64,000 nucleotides of DNA, from contig NZ_JACHNB010000001.1 in assembly GCF_014205225.1 (NCBI RefSeq), positions 310,001-374,000 of the forward strand. Direction: 5' to 3'. Each line of letters begins with the position of its first letter. The stretch's first letter is position 1. A program made the position numbers and the translations under genes. The DNA comes from Actinoplanes octamycinicus (GTDB lineage Bacteria; Actinomycetota; Actinomycetes; Mycobacteriales; Micromonosporaceae). Shown one piece after another: positions 25,364 to 33,863 of the stretch. The notes beneath the pieces were generated by a model. The model was not told the origin of the DNA and did not search any database. It was given only the letters and a program-made list of their open reading frames with translations.

Positions 25364-27405
25364 GGTTTCTCCTCGATCGGCTGATCAGAAACGGCCGACG
25401 GCTCGCTGGGGTGGAAGCGCGGGCCGCGCGCCGGCGCCCGGCTCAGCCCCCGGTCCAGCCGGTCCAGGTCGCGGTCCTGGCTGGATCGCAGCTGCCAGGG
25501 CACGCTGGTCACCATCACGCCGGGCTCGAAGAGCAGCCGGCCCTTGATCCGCAGCGCGCTCTGGTTGTGCAGCAGGTTCTCCCACCAGCGACCAACCACA
25601 TATTCGGGTACGAAGACGGTCACCACGTCGCGCGGCGAGGCGCGGCGCACGCTCTTCACGAAGTCGATGATCGGCTTGGTGATCTCCCGGTACGGCGAGT
25701 CCACCACGGTCAGCGGCACCGGCAGCTCGCGGCGCTCCCACTCGGCCTGGATGTTCCGGGTGTCCTTGTCGTCGACGTTCACGGTCACCGCGGTGATCGT
25801 GTCCGGCCGGGTCGCCTGGGCGTAGGCGACCGCCCGCAGGGTCGGCATGTGCACCTTGCTGACCAGCACCACCGCGTGGTTGCGGGACGGCAGCACCGGC
25901 CGCTCCTCGGTCGGCTGCAGCTCCTCGGAGACCCGGGTGTAGTGCCGGTGGATGGCCAGCATCAACCCGTAGATCACGATCATCGCGGCGATCGCGATCC
26001 ACGCGCCGAGCAGGAACTTGGTGATCAGTACGACGATCAGCACCGCCCCGGTCAGCCCCATGCCGAAGGTGTTGATCGCCCGGGACCGGATCATCCGGCG
26101 GCGGCGTTCCGGATCCCGCTGGACCCGGAGCAACCGGTTCCAGTGCCGGATCATGCCGCCCTGCGACAGCGTGAAGGAGACGAACACCCCGACGATGTAG
26201 AGCTGGATCAGCCGGGTGGTCTCCGCCTGGAAGGCGACGATCAGCACGATCGCGGCGGCGGCCAGGAAGACGATGCCGTTGCTGAACGCCAGCCGGTCGC
26301 CCCGGGTGTGGAACTGGCGGGGAAGATACCGGTCCTGGGCCAGGATCGAGCCGAGCACCGGGAAGCCGTTGAAGGCGGTGTTCGCGGCCAGGAAGAGGAT
26401 CAGCGCGGTGATCGCGCCGACCAGCACCACCAGCCAGGAGCCCTGGCCGAAGACGGTCTCGGCGAGCTGCGCGGTGACCGTCTTCTGCACGTAGTTGGCC
26501 GGGCCGCCGGTGATCTGCGTGGTCGGGTCCTCGACGTACTGCAGGTGGGTGAGCCGGGCCAGCGAGATGATGCCGAACAGCATCACGATCGCCATCACGC
26601 CCAGCAGCAGCAGCGTGGTCGCGGCGTTCTTGCTCTTCGGCGGCTTGAAGGCGGGCACCCCGTTGGAGATCGCCTCGACCCCGGTCAGCGCCGCGCAGCC
26701 GGACGAGAACGTCCGCAACAGCAGGAAGACGAAGGCGAAGCTGGTGAGGTGGCTCTCCTCGGCCGTGATGGTCAGGCCGGCGCTGGGCGCGCGCAGGTCG
26801 TCGCCGAGGACGAAGACCCGGAACAGACCGGTCAGGATCATCCCGATGATCACGAAGATGAACAGATAGGTCGGGACCGCGAACGCGGTGCCCGACTCGC
26901 GCAGGCCGCGCAGGTTGAGCGCGGTCAGCAGCAGCACCGCCCCGACCGCGATCTCCACCTTGTAGTCGCCGATCGAGTCCCACGGGAGCACCGAGGCCAG
27001 GTTGCTCACCCCGGAGGAGATCGACACCGCGACCGTGAGGATGTAGTCGACCAGCAGCGCGCTGGCCACGCCGAGCCCGGCCCGGGGGCCGATGTTGACC
27101 GTGGCGACCTCGTAGTCGCCACCGCCGGACGGGTAGGCGTGCACGTTCTGCCGGTAGCTGGCGACCACGGTCACCATCACCACCGCGACCGCGAGCGTCA
27201 CCCAGGGAGAGATCGCGAAGGCGCTGGCCCCGGCGATCGAGAGGGTCAGCAGGATCTCGTCCGGCGCGTACGCCACGCTGGAGAGGGCGTCGCTGGCGAA
27301 CACGGGCAGCGCGATCCGCTTGGGCAGCAGCGTGTGCTGCAGCTTGTCCGAGCGGAACGGCCGGCCGAGAAGCAGCCGCTTGGCTAGGGAGGTGGTACTT
27401 GCCAC
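25360..27405 (-). CDS. APC superfamily permease with cytoplasmic C-terminal domain
   Basis: A 681-residue protein with about 12 hydrophobic segments in the N-terminal 480 residues. The APC signature is visible in FASDALSSVAYAPDEILLTL and in GGDYEVA. The C-terminal 200 residues are soluble (VTVNVDDKDTRNIQAEWERREL, then VTVFVPEYVVGRWWENLLHNQS) as in KUP-like or K+/amino-acid permeases of actinobacteria. Divergence from the TrkA pair (113 bp) makes potassium a possible substrate. The GTG at 27405 gives the family-like opening MASTTSLAKRLL; TACTCT lies 8 nt upstream with no good ribosome binding site, so the start is not certain. Confidence 0.82.
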   Translation of the reverse strand: MASTTSLAKRLLLGRPFRSDKLQHTLLPKRIALPVFASDALSSVAYAPDEILLTLSIAGASAFAISPWVTLAVAVVMVTVVASYRQNVHAYPSGGGDYEVATVNIGPRAGLGVASALLVDYILTVAVSISSGVSNLASVLPWDSIGDYKVEIAVGAVLLLTALNLRGLRESGTAFAVPTYLFIFVIIGMILTGLFRVFVLGDDLRAPSAGLTITAEESHLTSFAFVFLLLRTFSSGCAALTGVEAISNGVPAFKPPKSKNAATTLLLLGVMAIVMLFGIISLARLTHLQYVEDPTTQITGGPANYVQKTVTAQLAETVFGQGSWLVVLVGAITALILFLAANTAFNGFPVLGSILAQDRYLPRQFHTRGDRLAFSNGIVFLAAAAIVLIVAFQAETTRLIQLYIVGVFVSFTLSQGGMIRHWNRLLRVQRDPERRRRMIRSRAINTFGMGLTGAVLIVVLITKFLLGAWIAIAAMIVIYGLMLAIHRHYTRVSEELQPTEERPVLPSRNHAVVLVSKVHMPTLRAVAYAQATRPDTITAVTVNVDDKDTRNIQAEWERRELPVPLTVVDSPYREITKPIIDFVKSVRRASPRDVVTVFVPEYVVGRWWENLLHNQSALRIKGRLLFEPGVMVTSVPWQLRSSQDRDLDRLDRGLSRAPARGPRFHPSEPSAVSDQPIEEKP

Positions 27406-27518
27406 GACTGCCAAGAGTACGACCGGGCGTGATCGGGCGTCGCCCGCCCCGGACACACCGCCGCACCGGGGCATGGCAGGCTCAACGGGGACGGTAGCGA
27501 ATCGGGAGGGCACAAGCC

Positions 27519-28184
27519 GTGCACGTGGTGATCATGGGGTGTGGCCGGCTCGGTTCGACGCTGGCGCAGAACCTCGACGCGCGGGGCCATCAGGTCGCCG
27601 TGATCGATCAGAACGCCGACGCCTTCCGCCGGCTGGGCGCCGACTTCGGCGGCATCACGGTCAACGGGATCGGCTTCGACCGGGACGTGCTGCGGGCCGC
27701 CGGCATCGAGCGGGCGGACGCCTTCGCCGCGGTCTCCAGCGGGGACAACTCGAACATCATCTCGGCCCGGCTGGCCCGCGAGACGTTCGGCGTCTCCCGG
27801 GTGGTGGCCCGGATCTACGACGCCAAGCGCGCCCAGGTCTACGAGCGGCTCGGCATCCCGACCGTGGCGACCATCCGCTGGGCCGCCGACCGGATGTTCC
27901 GCTACCTGGCGCCCGAGGAGCGCTTCGAGGTGTTCCGCGACCCGACCAGCGTGGTCAGCATCGTCGAGACCCCGCTGCACCGGGACTGGGTGGGCCGCAC
28001 GGTGAAGACCTTGGAGGAGACCACCGGCGCCCGGGTGGCCTATCTGATGCGCTTCGGGATGGGCTCGCTGGCCCAGCCGTCCACCGTGCTGCAGGACGGC
28101 GACCAGGTGTTCATGCTGGTCACCGACGACACCGTGGGCAAGGTCCTGGACATCGCCTCGCGCGCCGGAAACGAAGGGCACTGA
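27519..28184 (+). CDS. trkA: TrkA-type potassium channel/transporter regulatory subunit (first of two)
   Basis: A 221-residue cytosolic protein with an N-terminal RCK/TrkA-N Rossmann domain (VIMGCGRLGSTLAQNLD, then the acidic strand end VAVIDQN) that binds NAD(H) or adenine nucleotides, and a C-terminal TrkA-C domain (about 140-220). Such subunits gate Trk/Ktr K+ uptake systems. The GTG at 27519 has GGGAGGG upstream. It is separated by 1 nt from a second trkA gene. No membrane TrkH/KtrB subunit is seen here; the divergent APC permease is the nearest membrane partner. Confidence 0.9.
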   Translation: MHVVIMGCGRLGSTLAQNLDARGHQVAVIDQNADAFRRLGADFGGITVNGIGFDRDVLRAAGIERADAFAAVSSGDNSNIISARLARETFGVSRVVARIYDAKRAQVYERLGIPTVATIRWAADRMFRYLAPEERFEVFRDPTSVVSIVETPLHRDWVGRTVKTLEETTGARVAYLMRFGMGSLAQPSTVLQDGDQVFMLVTDDTVGKVLDIASRAGNEGH

Positions 28185-28185
28185 C

Positions 28186-28848
28186 ATGCGCATCGCCATC
28201 GCGGGAGCCGGCAACGTGGGCCGGTCGATCGCCCAGGAGCTGATCGGCAACGGGCACGAGGTGATGCTGATCGAGCGCCAGCCGCGCCAGCTGTGCCCGG
28301 AGCGGGTGCCCGAGGCGCAGTGGATCCTCGCCGACGCCTGCGAGCTGAGCAGCCTGGAGGAGGCCGACGTCGCGTCCTGCGACGTGGTGGTCGCGGCCAC
28401 CGGCGACGACAAGGCCAACCTGGTGGTGTCGCTGCTCGCCAAGACCGAGTTCGCGGTCGGCCGGGTGGTCGCCCGGGTGAACCGGGCGGAGAACGAGTGG
28501 CTGTTCACCGAGCAGTGGGGCGTCGACGTCTCGGTCAGCAAGCCGCGCCTGATGGCCGCGCTGGTCGAGGAGGCGGTCACGGTCGGCGACCTGGTGCGGC
28601 TGATGACCTTCCGGCAGGGTGAGGCCAACCTGGTCGAGATCACCCTGCCGAAGGACGCGCCTTACGAGGGCCAGCCGCTGCGCTCGGTGCCGATGCCGCG
28701 GGACGCCGCGCTGGTCGCCATCCTGCGCGGCAAGCGCGTGGTGGTGCCGACGCCGGACGACCCGCTGGAGGCCGGCGACGAGCTGATCTTCGTGTGCACC
28801 ACCGAGGTGGAGGACCAGATCCGCGCCGTGGTCCTGGGCTCCGCTTAG
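28186..28848 (+). CDS. trkA: TrkA-type potassium regulatory subunit (second of two)
   Basis: A 220-residue paralogue of the preceding gene with the same architecture. The Rossmann motif is IAGAGNVGRSIAQELI with acidic LIERQ. Conserved segments are VVAATGDDKANLVVSLLAKTEF and ARVNRAENEWLF, and a TrkA-C domain follows. Only 1 nt separates the two genes, consistent with a hetero-oligomeric pair, as is usual in actinobacteria. The final codons and stop lie in a 36-bp tandem repeat shared with the converging DUF3159 gene. Confidence 0.9.
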   Translation: MRIAIAGAGNVGRSIAQELIGNGHEVMLIERQPRQLCPERVPEAQWILADACELSSLEEADVASCDVVVAATGDDKANLVVSLLAKTEFAVGRVVARVNRAENEWLFTEQWGVDVSVSKPRLMAALVEEAVTVGDLVRLMTFRQGEANLVEITLPKDAPYEGQPLRSVPMPRDAALVAILRGKRVVVPTPDDPLEAGDELIFVCTTEVEDQIRAVVLGSA

Positions 28849-28946
28849 GCGACCGTCTCTCGCGCTTTCCCGGGCTCCGCTCAGGCGACCGTCGCCTGCG
28901 CGTTCCTGGGCTCCGGCCTAGGCGACCGTCTCCTCCGCTTTCTGGG
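28836..28946. repeat. 36-bp tandem repeat spanning two convergent gene ends (3 copies)
   Basis: The motif GGGCTCCG(C/G) begins at 28836, 28872 and 28908, and GGGCGG follows at 28944, giving an exact 36-bp period. Copy 1 contains the trkA stop codon, and copy 3 the stop codon of the opposing DUF3159 gene, with copy 2 in between. The copies differ by a few substitutions. Confidence 0.88.
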
Positions 28947-29697
28947 CGGAGGTGATCCGGTGGATGGCCCAGGCGGTGAAGGCGAACGTCGCGGCGTAGA
29001 TCGGCCAGCTGATCAGGATCCGGACGATGCCCAGCGCGTTCGCCTCGCCGAGCCGCCACAGGTAGAACTGGATCCCGGCGCGCAGCGCCAGCGACGCCAC
29101 CCAGAGCAGGGTCAGCCACTGGAAGGTGCGAAACAGCCGGGCGTTGCCGAACCAGTCCTGCCGGCCCTTGTTGGCCATGATGCCCCAGGCGTACCCGATC
29201 AGCGGTTTCCGGAAGAGCACCGAGAGCAGCAGCGCCCCGGCCTGCCCGAAGGTGAGCAGGATGCCGGGCAGGTAGAAGTTCTTCGCGTCGCCGCTCTTCC
29301 AGGCGAAGTAGGCGCCGAGCGCGATGCCGAACAGCCCGTTGACCGCGTGCCGGACCGGCTGCTTGCGGGCCAGCCGGACGCCACCGATGGCCAGCGCCGA
29401 GCCGACCGACCCGATGATCGCCCAGAGCAGCGCGGTCTGCTTGTCGAAGCCGGCGACCGACTCGCCGAGCAGCACGTTGAACAGCACGAAGGCGAGCACC
29501 GGGATGCTCGACTCGACCAGCCCGCGCACGCCGCCGAGCTGCTCGGCGATCTGCTCGCTGAGCGGCGGGAGCGCCTCCTCCTCGTCCGCCTGCGCGGCGG
29601 GCGTCGGATGCAGGTCGAGCTCCTCGACGATGTCCTCGGCGAGCCGCTCCTCGACGGTTTCGTGCGCCACGTGGCGCGGCTCGTTGCCGGGTGTCAC
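28918..29697 (-). CDS. DUF3159 family integral membrane protein
   Basis: A 259-residue protein with an acidic, soluble N terminus (about residues 1-50, Glu/Asp-rich) and about six membrane helices. Recognisable family segments are LSEQLGGVRGL-like (LGGVRGLVESSIPVLAFVL), RHAVNGLFGIALGAYFAW, FYLPGILLTFGQAGALLLS and the C-terminal ISWPIYAATFAFTAW. Function is unknown. The GTG at 29695-29697 overlaps the OB-fold gene stop (GTGA). This OB-fold/DUF3159 pairing near dut and the trk genes is a common actinobacterial arrangement. Confidence 0.88.
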   Translation of the reverse strand: MTPGNEPRHVAHETVEERLAEDIVEELDLHPTPAAQADEEEALPPLSEQIAEQLGGVRGLVESSIPVLAFVLFNVLLGESVAGFDKQTALLWAIIGSVGSALAIGGVRLARKQPVRHAVNGLFGIALGAYFAWKSGDAKNFYLPGILLTFGQAGALLLSVLFRKPLIGYAWGIMANKGRQDWFGNARLFRTFQWLTLLWVASLALRAGIQFYLWRLGEANALGIVRILISWPIYAATFAFTAWAIHRITSAQKAEETVA

Positions 29698-30071
29698 CGG
29701 GGCGCCTCCAGGTCGTAGAACGGGTTGTAGATGACCTTGCGGTCGTCCCGGATCGCGATCCGGCCGCGCGCGGTCAGCTGGCGCCCCGGCTCGATGCCGG
29801 CGATCGACCGGCGGCCTAGGAAGACCAGCGTGACCACGTCGCTGCCGTCCCAGAGGTCGGCCTCCAGGGTGGGCAGGTTGGTCCGTGGAGTGTACGCCAC
29901 GGTGCGCAGTCGCCCGGACACCGAAACGACCTGGCCGCGCCGGCACTGGCCGGCCGGCATCGCGCCACATTTCGCCGAGTCCCGCTGCAACTCCCGAGCG
30001 TCCAGCTCGGAGTCGGTCGCGGTCAACCGGTCCAGGAACCGGCGCAGGCCGGTCCGCTCCTCCGTGGTCAT
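29694..30071 (-). CDS. OB-fold nucleic-acid-binding domain protein
   Basis: A 125-residue protein. After an N-terminal helix (LRRFLDRLTATDSELD) comes one OB fold: the first strands GQVVSVSGRLRTVAYTP, then LEADLWDGSDVVTLVFLGRR and PGRQLTARGRIAIRDDRKVIYNPFYDL. The Cys pair AKCGAMPAGQC could be a redox or metal site. Members are annotated as RecG-like OB-fold proteins and may bind DNA or RNA, but the role is unknown. It sits 25 nt after DUF3710 and is coupled to DUF3159 by a 4-bp overlap. Confidence 0.82.
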   Translation of the reverse strand: MTTEERTGLRRFLDRLTATDSELDARELQRDSAKCGAMPAGQCRRGQVVSVSGRLRTVAYTPRTNLPTLEADLWDGSDVVTLVFLGRRSIAGIEPGRQLTARGRIAIRDDRKVIYNPFYDLEAPR

Positions 30072-30096
30072 GACTTCACGGTAACTCTTCCCGGTC

Positions 30097-30744
30097 TCAA
30101 ACTTCCTGCGCGGGCCCCTGTTCGGCCATCTCCCGGGGCAGCCGCAGCGGGAGCGGCTCGCGCACCGGGCGGGGCTCGTTGTCCCGGACCACGACCAGGC
30201 CCTCCAGGGCCACGCCGAGCACGCCCTCGCGGGCCGGGTCGGCGGCCGCGGCGCCCTGGAACAGCGCCCGGACCATCCAGCGCGGGCCGTCCACGCCGAC
30301 GAAGCGCACCTCGGCCGGGCCCTCCGGGGTGTTCACCCGGGCCAGCAGCTCGGTGCCGTACCGCCCGGTGAGCTCCTGGGGCTGCACGCCGTCCTCGCGC
30401 ATCGCGATGGCGATCTCCTCGCGCACCTCGTCCCAGATGCCCTCGGTCTTCGGCGCGGCGAACACGCCGAGCTGCAGGGCGCTCTCGCCGTCCACCAGGA
30501 CCACCTGCTCGACGCCGCCCTCCGGGTTGGCCTGCACCCGGACCTCGACCCCCTCGATCGCCGGGATCTGCAGGCTGCCCAGGTCGAGCCGCTGCACGTC
30601 GGCCGGGGCGTGCTTGAGGTCCCACGGGCCGAACTCGGGCGCCGCGGGCTCCCCGTCGGCCGCCAGGCTCTGGGCGAGCGCCTTGGAGGGCGGCGCGTCG
30701 GCCGCGCGTACGTGCTTGGCGCCCTCGCGCTTACGGGAGAACAT
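30097..30744 (-). CDS. DUF3710 family protein
   Basis: A 215-residue soluble protein starting MFSRKREG, which together with [24 protein letters not shown] and [19 protein letters not shown] identifies DUF3710. Function is unknown, but it is routinely encoded next to dut in actinobacteria. The ATG at 30742-30744 has AAGG 9 nt upstream; a GTG codon immediately before it is an alternative start. The 5' end overlaps the dut 3' end by 14 bp, so the genes are coupled. Confidence 0.88.
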   Translation of the reverse strand: MFSRKREGAKHVRAADAPPSKALAQSLAADGEPAAPEFGPWDLKHAPADVQRLDLGSLQIPAIEGVEVRVQANPEGGVEQVVLVDGESALQLGVFAAPKTEGIWDEVREEIAIAMREDGVQPQELTGRYGTELLARVNTPEGPAEVRFVGVDGPRWMVRALFQGAAAADPAREGVLGVALEGLVVVRDNEPRPVREPLPLRLPREMAEQGPAQEV

Positions 30745-31207
30745 CACTGCCAGCCTTTCCTTCACCAAAGCCACCGGTCGAACCGTGCCCGCCCACGCCC
30801 CGCGAGGTGTCGTCGAGGGTGTCCACGCAGTGGAACACCGCTCGCTCCACCCGCTGGACGACGAGCTGGGCGATCCGGTCACCGCGCGAGATCTTCACGG
30901 TCCGCTCCGGGTCATGATTGATCAGATTGACCAGAATCTCACCGCGGTAACCGGCGTCGACCGTACCGGGCGCGTTGAGCACCGTCACCCCGAGGCGCGC
31001 GGCCAATCCGGAACGTGGGTGGACCAGCCCGACGAAGCCGTCCGGGATGGCGACCGCGATGCCGGTCCGGACCTTGACCCGGGCCCCCGGCGCGATCTCC
31101 GCCTCCTCGGCCGCGACCAGGTCGGCGCCGGCGTCGCCGGGATGCGCGTAGGCCGGCAGCGGCAGGTCCGGGTCGATCAGCCGGACCTGGATGACAACGT
31201 CGCTCAA
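30731..31207 (-). CDS. dut: dUTP diphosphatase
   Basis: A 158-residue trimeric dUTPase that hydrolyses dUTP to dUMP, keeping uracil out of DNA and supplying thymidylate synthesis. All five family motifs are present: AGADL, PRSGLA (RSG), [10 protein letters not shown] with the catalytic Asp, RGDRIAQLV and the C-terminal Gly-rich arm [11 protein letters not shown]. It has a TTG start at 31205-31207, preceded by GAGGGA at about 8 nt. It lies first in the leftward group dut-DUF3710-OB-DUF3159. Confidence 0.95.
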   Translation of the reverse strand: MSDVVIQVRLIDPDLPLPAYAHPGDAGADLVAAEEAEIAPGARVKVRTGIAVAIPDGFVGLVHPRSGLAARLGVTVLNAPGTVDAGYRGEILVNLINHDPERTVKISRGDRIAQLVVQRVERAVFHCVDTLDDTSRGVGGHGSTGGFGEGKAGSDVLP

Positions 31208-31289
31208 CGGAAGAATCCCTCACTGGAAGTACGGCTCCGGGCGGTGCCTACCCTGCCATCCTGCCGTGTCCGGCAGCGGAGGCGCGCCG

Positions 31290-31295
31290 TACCCT
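31290..31295 (+). promoter_or_regulatory. -10-like box TACCCT for leaderless DUF3093 mRNA
   Basis: TACCCT (TAnnnT) lies 6 nt before the GTG at 31302, the same geometry as at elaA, rnd and others. No separate ribosome binding site is evident. Confidence 0.45.
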
Positions 31296-31301
31296 TCGAG
31301 G

Positions 31302-31814
31302 GTGACACCCGAGCCCCCGGCCCGCACCGTCGAGGCCCATCAGGAACGCCTCGGCCTGCCCTGGTGGGCCTGGCCCGCCGTGCTGCTGGTCGGCGCCATC
31401 CTGGCCACCGAGCTGACCCTGGGCATCCCCGAGCTGCCCGCCTGGCTGCCCTACGCGGTGCTGCTGCCGCTGGCGGTCCTGCTGCTGGTCCCGCTGGGCC
31501 GGCTGCGGGTCGCGGTGCGTGACGGCGAGTTCCTGGTCGACGACGCCCGGCTGCCGGTCGAGTTCGTCGCCGACGTGGTGGCCCTGGACGCGGCCGGCAA
31601 GCGCGAGGCGCTCGGCGTCGGCGCGCACCCGACCGCCTTCGTGGTGCAGCGCCCGTGGATCGGCACCGCCGTGCAGGTACTGCTCGACGACCCGGCCGAC
31701 CCGACGCCGTACTGGGTGGTCAGCACCCGGCGGCCGGTCGAGCTGGCCACCACGCTGCTCGCGGTCAGTCGTCGAGCGCGTGCCGGCCGGGACTCCCCGG
31801 CAGCTGCTTCCTGA
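31302..31814 (+). CDS. DUF3093 family membrane protein
   Basis: A 170-residue protein with two N-terminal hydrophobic segments (WWAWPAVLLVGAILATELTLG and LPYAVLLPLAVLLLVPLG) and a small soluble C-terminal domain containing the family-typical ARLPVEFVADVVALD, AFVVQRPWIGTAVQV and YWVVSTRRPVELA. Function is unknown; it is conserved beside dut in actinobacteria. The gene runs 50 bp into the 3' end of the converging downstream gene. Confidence 0.85.
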   Translation: MTPEPPARTVEAHQERLGLPWWAWPAVLLVGAILATELTLGIPELPAWLPYAVLLPLAVLLLVPLGRLRVAVRDGEFLVDDARLPVEFVADVVALDAAGKREALGVGAHPTAFVVQRPWIGTAVQVLLDDPADPTPYWVVSTRRPVELATTLLAVSRRARAGRDSPAAAS

Positions 31815-32559
31815 GGTCGTCGCGCACCTTCTCGCCGACCAGCCGGGTGGCCCGCCGGTTCAGGTAACTGGCGACCGCCGCGCCGGTCAGCATCGGGCCG
31901 AACGAGGTGAGGTTGCGCCCGAACCGGTGCAGCAGCCGCTTCTGCAGGTCGCGGCGGGCGGACGTGCCCAGCACGGTGGCCACGCCGACGCCGGGGATCA
32001 GCGGGTTGACGCCACGCTGGCCGGCCCAGGACTGGACCAGGGCGACCGCGCGCTCGGTGCCGTTGCCGGCGATCGACTGGCCGTACAACTCATGCAGCTC
32101 GCCGATCAGCTTCATCTCGATCGCGACCACGCCGATCGTCTCGGCGGAGAGCAGCACCGGGGCGGAGAGCAGGGTGGGCGTGGCGGCCCACTCGATCGAG
32201 GCGATGCCGCCGCCGGCCGCGCCCACACCGGCCGTGGCCCGGGCGGCGTTGCGGATCAGACGCTCGGCGAGGGCGTCGTCGTCCATGCCGGGGAAGTGCC
32301 GGCGCAGCGTCTCCCGGTTGCGCACCGGGACGTGCGGCGCCACGTCGGCGACCACGTCCGCCATCCAGCGCAACGCGGCCTTGGGCTTGAACGCCTGACC
32401 GAGCCCACGACGGCGCACGTCACCCACCAGGCGGCCGAGCAGCCGTCGCCGGCCGGCCGGCTCCAGGTCGTCGGCGGTCAGGGCCGCGACGGTGCGACCC
32501 AGGTCCTCGTCGGCGTCGGCGCCGGCCGCGGAGTCGGGTACGCGATCCGGTTGACTCAT
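31765..32559 (-). CDS. Conserved actinobacterial protein, possibly EcsC-like
   Basis: A 264-residue protein with an alanine-rich helical core. The central part has two glycine/alanine-rich hydrophobic stretches (GAAGGGIASIEWAATPTLLSAPVLLSAE and VNPLIPGVGVATVLG) separated by the amphipathic IEMKLIGELHELYG. This resembles EcsC-like membrane-associated proteins, but the match is from pattern alone. Start ATG 32559 has GGGGAGG 6 nt upstream. It overlaps the converging DUF3093 gene by 50 bp. No function is assigned. Confidence 0.6.
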   Translation of the reverse strand: MSQPDRVPDSAAGADADEDLGRTVAALTADDLEPAGRRRLLGRLVGDVRRRGLGQAFKPKAALRWMADVVADVAPHVPVRNRETLRRHFPGMDDDALAERLIRNAARATAGVGAAGGGIASIEWAATPTLLSAPVLLSAETIGVVAIEMKLIGELHELYGQSIAGNGTERAVALVQSWAGQRGVNPLIPGVGVATVLGTSARRDLQKRLLHRFGRNLTSFGPMLTGAAVASYLNRRATRLVGEKVRDDLRKQLPGSPGRHALDD

Positions 32560-32656
32560 CGTCGTCCTCCCCCTCGTCGTCACCGGTACAGTGCCCGGCT
32601 CCGCATCAGGGTCAAACCCCGTGTAGGTGAAACGCGCTGCGCGCGAGCACGCCCTG

Positions 32657-32953
32657 TCAGGCGCACTCGCGGCAGATCAGCTCCCCGTTCCGCTCCGTCG
32701 CCAGCTGGCTCCGGTGGTGCACGAGGAAACAGCGGGAGCAGCGGAACTCGTCGGTCTGCATCGGCAGCACCTTGACGGTCAGCTCCTCGTCGGCGAGGTC
32801 GGCGCCGGGCAGCTCGAAGCTCTCCGCCACCTCGACCTCGTCCACGTCCACCGCCCCGGACTGGGAGTCAGCGCGACGGGACTTGAGCTCCTCGAGGCTG
32901 TCCTCGCCGAGGTCGACCTCATCGCGACGCGGGGCGTCGTAGTCGGTGGCCAT
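32657..32953 (-). CDS. DUF4193 family zinc-ribbon protein
   Basis: A 98-residue acidic protein. The N terminus is the family-typical MATDYDAPR with LGEDSLEELKSRR. The C-terminal half holds a zinc-ribbon-like pair of CxxC motifs (FRCSRC and LICREC) around a VHHRSQLA loop. It is present across actinobacteria; related proteins have been linked to RNA polymerase or stress regulation, but this sequence alone does not assign a role. The ATG has AGGAGAG upstream. It is divergent from the LytR_C gene across 347 bp. Confidence 0.9.
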   Translation of the reverse strand: MATDYDAPRRDEVDLGEDSLEELKSRRADSQSGAVDVDEVEVAESFELPGADLADEELTVKVLPMQTDEFRCSRCFLVHHRSQLATERNGELICRECA

Positions 32954-32978
32954 CGGTCTTCACTCTCCTGTATCGATG

Positions 32979-33008
32979 TGTCACTTGGCGTTAGTAACGC
33001 CGGTGACA
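32979..33008. promoter_or_regulatory. Interrupted palindrome in the DUF4193/LytR_C intergenic region
   Basis: The 347-bp gap 32954-33300 holds no gene. It contains TGTCAC-N2-GGCGTT-AGT-AACGCC-N1-GTGACA, two nested perfect inverted repeats (32979-32984 with 33003-33008 and 32987-32992 with 32996-33001), 26 bp upstream of DUF4193. It could be an operator or a 5'-UTR hairpin. The remainder presumably carries two divergent promoters that I could not place. Confidence 0.45.
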
Positions 33009-33300
33009 TGGTTTCGGTTCCCGGTTCCGCAAGACGATTTCTGACACTCGATCGGACACCGGTGTAAGGGCCCGGCGAGCGCGGAACCTTACCGCTGTCG
33101 CGGCAGAGTTGTACGCCCACTGGCGGCACATTGTTCCCGATGTGACTGAGGCGACACCAAAGTAGGGGTCGCGACCTCTGGATCATCGTCGGCGCGCCGG
33201 AAGCTTTCCCTGTTTCCGCGTGCCTGGCGGACAGACGCTAACCTCTCGACAGGCCCGGCGACCTCACCGGGGCCGGTCGTTCGATCCTGGAGCCAACCCC

Positions 33301-33855
33301 ATGAGCTTTGCGCGCGTCCGAGCGCTCGTCGTCGTCGGCGTGCTTGCCGTGGCCGCTCTCGTCTTCGTCGTCGTCGCGCTGGTCCGCGACAAGCAGTCGG
33401 ACATCGCGAACGGCGCCAACTGCCCGGACGGCGCCCCGCTCGCCGACGTGCAGCTGCCGGACGACCCCGCCGAGGTGACCCTCAAGGTGCTCAACGGCAC
33501 CAAGCGGGCCGGCCTGGCCGACCAGGTGACCTCGGAGTTCAAGAACCGCCGGTTCACCGTACAGCCCTCCGGGAAGAGCAAGACCAAGTTCGACGGGGTC
33601 GCCGAGATCCGCTTCGGCCCGGACACGGTGGGCAAGGCCCAGCTGGTCCGGGCGTACTTCCTCGCCCAGTCGAAGATGGTTTACAACGCGAAGCGCAAGG
33701 GCGCGGTCATCGAGATCGTCATCGGCGACAACTTCCAGCAGCTGGCGACCACGACCGAGGTCAACCAGTCCCTGGTCGAGATCGGCGAGCCGGAGCTGCC
33801 GCCGGGCGCCTGCCTCAAGCCGGTCACCAAGAAGCCCGAGGCGGAGGACGGCTGA
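33301..33855 (+). CDS. Membrane-anchored LytR C-terminal-domain protein
   Basis: A 184-residue protein with an N-terminal membrane helix (ALVVVGVLAVAALVFVVVALV) acting as a signal anchor and an extracytoplasmic LytR_C domain (about 60-150). The domain shows the family pattern VTLKVLNGTKRAGLADQVTSEFKNRRF and later AEIRFGPDTVGKAQLV. Two Cys (ANCPDG and GACLKP) flank the domain and could form a disulfide. LytR_C domains often accompany cell-wall polymer transferases; the catalytic LCP domain is absent here. The ATG at 33301 has GGAG upstream. Confidence 0.87.
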   Translation: MSFARVRALVVVGVLAVAALVFVVVALVRDKQSDIANGANCPDGAPLADVQLPDDPAEVTLKVLNGTKRAGLADQVTSEFKNRRFTVQPSGKSKTKFDGVAEIRFGPDTVGKAQLVRAYFLAQSKMVYNAKRKGAVIEIVIGDNFQQLATTTEVNQSLVEIGEPELPPGACLKPVTKKPEAEDG

Positions 33856-33863
33856 CCGCCGCG

